Assembly (NCBI GenBank): GCA_016800925.1
Contig: JABCPU010000210.1
Coordinates: forward strand, 1-64,000
Direction: 5' to 3'
DNA: 64,000 bases
From: Suillus spraguei
Lineage: Eukaryota > Basidiomycota > Agaricomycetes > Boletales > Suillaceae
In this document: in pieces, positions 58,291 to 64,000 of the stretch
Layout: each line of letters opens with the position of its first letter
Position numbering within the stretch: the stretch's first letter is position 1
Translations under genes and position numbers: made by a program
Notes under the pieces: generated by a model
Databases searched by the model: none
Told to the model about the DNA's origin: nothing
Seen by the model: the letters and a program-made list of their open reading frames with translations, nothing else

Positions 58291-60290
58291 ATATGCGTTG
58301 CGCTCATCACAATCATCAGAACCTCGTCTTCTATGATTCCACCAGCGCCCCTTACTTCATTTCGCAGCTTTTTATTTGATAGAACGGCTTCATTTTCGTG
58401 TGCAGTACTTGCCGCATTTCATAACGTTCCTTCTATTCGCATCTTCATATTTTCTGTCCTAGTTTCTGCTAACTCTCGTTTAAAATACTTGCATGGGCTT
58501 TAGTCATTGTTGTACTCCGGTATTTGTTCTTGATCTACGAGTTGTCTGTAATAAAAGGCACTTATACTCAAAAATCAAATAGCAGCCCGCAATGTTGTGA
58601 GACCTGTTTCCCTCCAGAATCATGTAGTGCTAGGTCTATCGTGCTCTGCTATTGAGATATGCAAAAGAATAGGGAGAGGTCGCAATGCGTACTACCGTAA
58701 TTGCGTAGTGCATGACTTGGAGACTCTTGGATTCAAATTTCAAAGTACCGTGCATAATGCGGGGTTTGAAATTTGAAATGCGGTTCGCCTTCCAACTTGA
58801 ACTTCGGGTGTATGAATATTTGTTCCCCCTGCAGACAAGGCCAGCGCGTCATTCTGCGGTCTGCCACCACACCGGTGACAGCATCGCTCCATACGAATCC
58901 CGAGGGCTGAAGCGCTGACATATGGCAAGCGTAAAAGTCCTCCTACACACAGTCCCGGGCGTGGGTTCTTCATTGCTCACTTCCTCAGCCAGCCTGACTT
59001 CCAGAATCAATAATAACTCGACTGTAGGCTGTCTTTCTACGATCTTAATTACGACTTTACCGTCACTGCCGTGACCTGCCAGTGGTGAACAGACACCATT
59101 GCTGATGAGTCCTTTATGGTCACGTTCAATAGCCCAATTCAACATTTGACGTGACATTTGTTCAATATCGTGATCTCAGCAAATAATCGAGGCTACCAAA
59201 TCTCCTTTCAAAATTCTGTGCTGAGACACCCACATGGTGCAGTCGGCTGGCCACCGCCAAGATCCCAACACGCCGGCAAACATATCTCGCCACAACCAGG
59301 CCCCAATGCTAATCGCGCCTCTTCAACTGATCTAATTGGCACCGGTGACCTATCGGCGATGCGTCGGAGCGCTTGAGTTCGCTTTAGGCCATTCCAATCC
59401 TATTTGGAGTCATCACATGGGTCTTCAATCCTCCAGGAAAAGTCTTCACTCTGAGTATGGCTACCTCGATGACTTTTTTTGCTTCAAATGACGCAGCTCA
59501 GTACATTCTCGGATGTTCCTAGTCGGAGTAGTCCCTCTTGCGTGAGCTGGTCCTGTGCCATCACGACCGTTGTATTTCTTAGGTCTGTGTCATGAAACGC
59601 ACTTGTTTTCGGTCGTGAGCTGATCTGACTCGTACTTTTTATCTTGAAGATTTCAGTTCGTGCAATTCTGCGATAGCCATACGAGCTATGGTCGTTCTCA
59701 CTTTCTCAGGTCTGCAGCGGGCTGATATGTGCATCTACGTGGTACTAAGTCATCTATGTTCGCTGACCGGCAGTACAGCAAGCTCCTGATTACTGACTCA
59801 TTGTTACTGAATAGGAATGAAGCACGAAGTAGGTACAGCATACTTGGTTCTGGAATCCTCGGTCTCGATCATCGCGCGCCCTGACAAGATGTACATTCTC
59901 ACTTTTTCTTCTGCACCGCACAGCGACGGTGTAAGAACATTCCTTCCAGGAACTAATTCTAGTCCGATTCTCTCGCACGGAATGCTTGGAATCAATCTTC
60001 CGAGTATGTATGTTTGAATTGCCGTGACAACTTAGCATTTGCACGGCTGTGGTGCACCTTGTTCAGTGGGGTAATGTGGCCGCCTTAGTGATCTTATGTT
60101 GTGTGCAAGTCATGGTTTGTGGTACGCCGTCATTCTTCAGTGCGTCGGCCGATAACCGCTAAATTTTGCAGCGGATTTAATATCCAGATTCAGATGTCTG
60201 GGGCACTGAGCGACTGTCTGCGACGGCCGTGATCAATCGAGAAAACAACTGCTTTGAATCGGGAAACACTTGAAGCTGTATACCGCTGCA
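58291..60290. other. No supported gene
   Basis: Two short frames look mildly coding. One is on the minus strand at 58970-59157 (WAIERDHKGLISNGV, VVIKIVERQPTVELLLILEV). The other is on the plus strand at 59817-60017 (VGTAYLVLESSVSIIARPDK). Neither has a recognised family or clear exon structure. They may be remnants. Confidence 0.4.
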
Positions 60291-60293
60291 AGA

Positions 60294-60300
60294 TATAAAA
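60294..60300 (+). promoter_or_regulatory. TATA box of the laccase gene
   Basis: TATAAAA lies 92 bp upstream of the laccase ATG at 60392, a usual spacing for laccase promoters. Confidence 0.6.
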
Positions 60301-60391
60301 GCTGGAAGAGGGATGAATTCTCATTATAATCTTATCCTACATCTCAGTATTCTCCCGGCGAGAGCACTCTCACCTGTCGTGAATAATCACG

Positions 60392-62633
60392 ATGCTTATT
60401 CCTGTTCTAATTGCTTGTCTTATTTCATCGATTAATGCTGCGGCCGTAGTATCGCGCTCGCAGTCTTACCCATTATCTCAACCCGCTGTAGTCGGCCCCA
60501 AAACCAGACTCACCGTAGGTAATAAGGTCATCGCTCCCGATGGCTTCGAACGCTCGTAAGTCTATTGCCACGACACTCAAAGCTCACCCCTGATCTCCAA
60601 CAGAGCAACTCTTGTCGATGGGATATTCCCTGGACCCTTGATTGCAGCTCAGAAGGTTGATTTCTGTTGACCTTCTTGCCGTGTACTAGTGCTGACCTAA
60701 CAATAGGGAGATGATTTTGCCATTGAGGTGGTCAACGAACTCCGGGACGAGTCGATGTTCCTGAGTACCAGTGTCGTAAGCAGCACCGAATCATCGATAT
60801 CATTAACAATTAACCTTGTTTGCTGCAGCACTGGCATGGTCTTTACCAGAACGGAACGAACTATGCCGACGGGGCGTCATCCGTCACACAATGCCCCATC
60901 GCGCAGAATCACTCGTTTTTACACTCTTTCTCCGCCCCGAATCAGGCAGGCACTTACTGGTATCACAGTCATTATTCCGTCCAATATGTAAGTATCACTT
61001 AAACCTTGCCCATACAGCGGAGGACTAACCTGTGGACCAGTGTGATGGTCTGAGGGCCCCTTGGTAATCTATGATCCTCATGACCCTTTAGCACACATGT
61101 ACGACGTCGATGATGGTGAGCGAGAAATTGGTTCATATTAACCCCTCTGACCATCATGTGTTGACAGCAAGTACCGTGATTACGCTTTCCGACTGGCAAG
61201 TTTTATGAATGCTGACAATCTTCCCGACTAAATTAGTATCACTAGGTATCATACTGTGGCCACCGTCTTGCGCTACGTTATAGGTAATACTGCCAGCTCT
61301 TCGCTCATCAATGGACTCGGTCGATACGCTGGCGGACCAATGTCTGCTCTTGCTGTGATCGCCGTCGAGCAGGGAAAGCGTTACCGCATGCGCCTGGTCT
61401 CAATATCGTGCGATCCCAACTTCCAGTTCTCCGTCGATGGCCACAACCTTACCGTCATCGAAGCGGACGGACAGCTGACCGAACCTCTGGTAGTAGATCA
61501 ACTCCAGATTTTTGCGGGGCAGCGCTACTCTGTGGTTCTGGTAGCCGACAAACCAGTGGATAATTACTGGATACGCAATCTTCCTAATACAGCGAATGCT
61601 TCCTATGAGGGAGGGGCAAACTCTGCTATCCTGCGTTACAAAGGTGCCCGCAAGGTCGAACCGGCTACCGTTGATACCGCACCCCAAAGTCCGTTGACAG
61701 AGACCAACTTGCATACTCTGATCAATCCTGGTGCCCCTGGTATTCCAGAGTATGGGAAAGCAGATATCAACCTCAACCTTGAGGTTTCCGTCCTCAACGG
61801 AACTTTTTATGTTAATAATGCCACATTCAAACCTCCCACCGTTCCTGTTCTACTCCAAATTCTCAGCGGAGCTCAAGAAGCGTCTCGGCTGCTCCCAAAC
61901 GGGAGCGTCATTGTTCTCGATGCCAACAAAGTGGTAGAGTTGACATTGTCAACAACTGGTCAAGGTGGACCCGTACGTCCTTTCCATTCCTTCCACATTT
62001 ATGTACTTGATATATATTTTACCAGCATCCTATACACCTTCACGGGGTCAGTTCGCCGTGATTTTGATGGCATGTCTGGCTGGTTCTGATATGATCATTA
62101 GCACTCCTTTGATGTCGTACAGAGCGCGGGCAACAATACCCTTAATTACGTGAACCCAGTTCGTCGCGATGTGGTAAGCACTGGCAGCCCTGGGCAGCAA
62201 GTGGTGATACGCTGGGTGACCGACAATTCTGGCCCCTGGTTTTTGCATTGGTGTGTCATCATGTTTATTAAACTATCAAGAACAGCACTAACTCTGAACC
62301 AAAAGTCACATTGATTGGCATCTCGAAGCGTATGTGTGAATTTTTTTGTAAAATAAATGGCTAATATTTTACACCTAGCGGTCTTGCCGTGGTAATGGCG
62401 GAAAGTCCATCAGTTACCCACGCGCATCTGAACCACATACCGCGTAGGTCGTACATGAAGAACCCTAAAATCCTATGACTAAACTGATTACAGATGCATG
62501 GGATCAATTATGTCCGACTTTTGACTCTCTAACGCCCTCGCAGTTGGGGGGTGGAGGTCTCAAGTCTTATGAAGAAGCAGCTAATATTTCCACTCTTCTT
62601 TACCCACCACCGCCCCTGCCTTTGATAAAGTAA
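60392..62633 (+). pseudogene. Laccase (multicopper oxidase), frameshifted
   Basis: The signal peptide is MLIPVLIACLISSINA. Copper motif L1 is [15 protein letters not shown] (near 60832). L2 is [20 protein letters not shown] (near 60925-60985). L3 is HPIHLHG (near 62025). L4 is [18 protein letters not shown], split by introns at 62251-62306 and 62331-62379. All ligand histidines in these motifs are present. Directly after HLHG the expected His codon plus frame is replaced by GT, a one-base loss. The reading leads to a stop while GQFAVILM continues in another frame. A second frame problem lies at the junction after SDWQ near 61200-61247. Domain-2 sequence 61256-61980 is open and typical (SLINGLGRYAGGP, SVDGHNLTVIEADG). 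Laccases oxidise phenols outside the cell, so this copy is probably inactive. Confidence 0.82.
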
Positions 62634-64000
62634 TCGGCGTCCGACTTGATGATTTTTTACTACATAGTGTTTGCAGGACAGCCTGCATGCGGTCGATTTT
62701 TTTCCAGATCCTGCTGGGTCATTTTCTAGCATAAGTTTCTTGTCCTGTCATAATACAGTGCTACATAATAATATTAATCACGAGAATGCTGCTGACCCAT
62801 TAATATAGGATATGATTGATGGTTAGCTTTAGTTGTGTCATGTCTACTTAATGTATCCAATGCACGAAGAACCATATTTCAAATACCATCATGTGGTTAC
62901 GCCACGCGGTTCTGGCCGTTCAGAATCCCTGTAAATTGTAATTGTTAAGATTCTGCACCTCAACCGATAAGAAGGCCCACATACATTGAAGGCCCGAAAC
63001 CACCCCCACCAAAGTTATCCATGCCGGACAATCGCAGCATGGCATGACAGGACATATAGTGTATGTCGTCGTCACACATTGTGTTGGATCAGCTGGAGGA
63101 AAGCAATCGAGAAATAAATTATATCGTACGAAGATCAAGATCGCACGCAACCAATGTGATGATCTTCGACATCTGCCGCGATTCCATTGCTAACTCGAAT
63201 CCAGGAGGTAAGCCATTCACTGCGCACTGTAAGCTGGTTATATTGTTAAAAATTCAGAAAAGGCCACATAAGTCGACTTGTATCCCGAGGAATTGTTCTA
63301 CGGAACTTCAGATCTTAGATATTTGATATTTGGCCACCGAATCTCGACAGAGATGCGTTATTTCATATGTTCGATAGCGCGGGGGATGACGCCTTTCGCT
63401 TCCCAGATCAGAATTCGAGAACGACCGTCCAATCTTGACCCCAACCTCAGTTGGAAGTATTAGCCACCGGCTCATGCCTGACAACACCCTTGGCACCACT
63501 TAGCATCAGTAAAAACCCACGGTTCTTAATCTGTCTTAATCAGCTTAACTGACTTAAGGTAGATGACTTGCAAATCCAACGAACATCACATGATGTGACC
63601 ATGTTGTGACGCTGTGCAGATAACCTCTTGCTGAATGTGCGACTGTGCCGACTGTGCTAAGATGACATTATGTGCAGGTACTACTTGAGCATTAAGGAAT
63701 ATGTAGCAAGTAATACATCTGTCAGACAGATTTCACAGACTCAGTTGGGTGAAAATCATCAAACTCCTTCATGATGCTCTCTGGAAGCATGGCTATGCAA
63801 CAGCATAAGACTCTAATCTTGACTCCGAAGTTAAGCTATTCACATCATTTCATCATTTTCTATGTCTGATCCACTGGTTCTAGCTCGTTTCAATGCTCTC
63901 CATGCTGCAAGGTTTTTACTCCAGTGCTTTTGACCTTTGGTCTTGTGGCTGCCCATTACACAGAAGATAGGATGGCATGTGCGGCAACACAGCGGACTTT
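62634..64000. other. No gene seen
   Basis: Only short frames. 63532-63555 carries TTAATCAGCTTAACT and ACTTA, which resembles the inner end of the 273 bp MITE (near 12015), but no TIRs are present. Confidence 0.4.

Overview
This window looks like a gene-poor, repeat-rich stretch of an Agaricomycete (wood-decay type basidiomycete) genome. Support comes from genes dense with 45-60 bp GT-AG introns, a polyporopepsin-like aspartic protease, a laccase, DUF6534 membrane proteins, Tnp2 (CACTA) and Ty3/gypsy chromodomain elements. All calls were made by eye from translated frames and junction sequences. No database search was run, so family names rest on remembered motifs.

Layout. 1-1830: arm A of a large inverted duplication carrying a broken inositol-pentakisphosphate 2-kinase (IPK1) copy. 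2270-2810: degenerate tandem repeat. 3838-5367: aspartic protease pseudogene. 6.3-8.1 kb: tRNA-like SINE remnant, a 155 bp direct repeat and a retroelement-type ORF. 8.4-9.7 kb: protein-kinase gene, frameshifted. 9838-10283: hAT-type MITE with an 8 bp target duplication. 10447-18900: arm B of the inverted duplication (IPK1 plus a piece of the AROM shikimate dehydrogenase domain), split by a minus-strand Ty3/gypsy element that itself carries four copies of one 273 bp MITE. 19.37-20.46 kb: ten-copy minisatellite. 21.8-37.0 kb: CACTA/Tnp2 region whose minus-strand companion gene is cut by a second Ty3/gypsy chromovirus (26222-36182, duplication GCTGA). That element holds two solo LTRs and an antisense zinc-knuckle ORF. 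37.5-39.7 kb: ~600 bp direct repeats, one split by a Tc1/mariner-like element. 39.9-41.4 kb: intact OTT_1508-like deaminase-fold gene. 41.6-43.0 kb: hAT transposase relic and ADE4 fragment. 43.4-44.7 kb: intact Elongin A. 45.7-47.0 kb: decayed P5C dehydrogenase. 48.0-55.6 kb: tandem segmental duplication, each copy with a DUF6534 seven-TM-type gene. 56.2-58.3 kb: Rax1-like RGS membrane protein. 60.4-62.6 kb: laccase pseudogene.

Overall this is a transposon nest and pseudogene graveyard. Decayed copies of metabolic genes (IPK1, ARO1, ADE4, P5CDH) sit between elements inserted inside other elements. A few genes have models that close perfectly: the deaminase, Elongin A, the RGS protein and DUF6534 copy 1. 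In-frame stops in the pol genes are almost all TGA where the family expects Arg, which fits CGA to TGA decay of methylated CpG.
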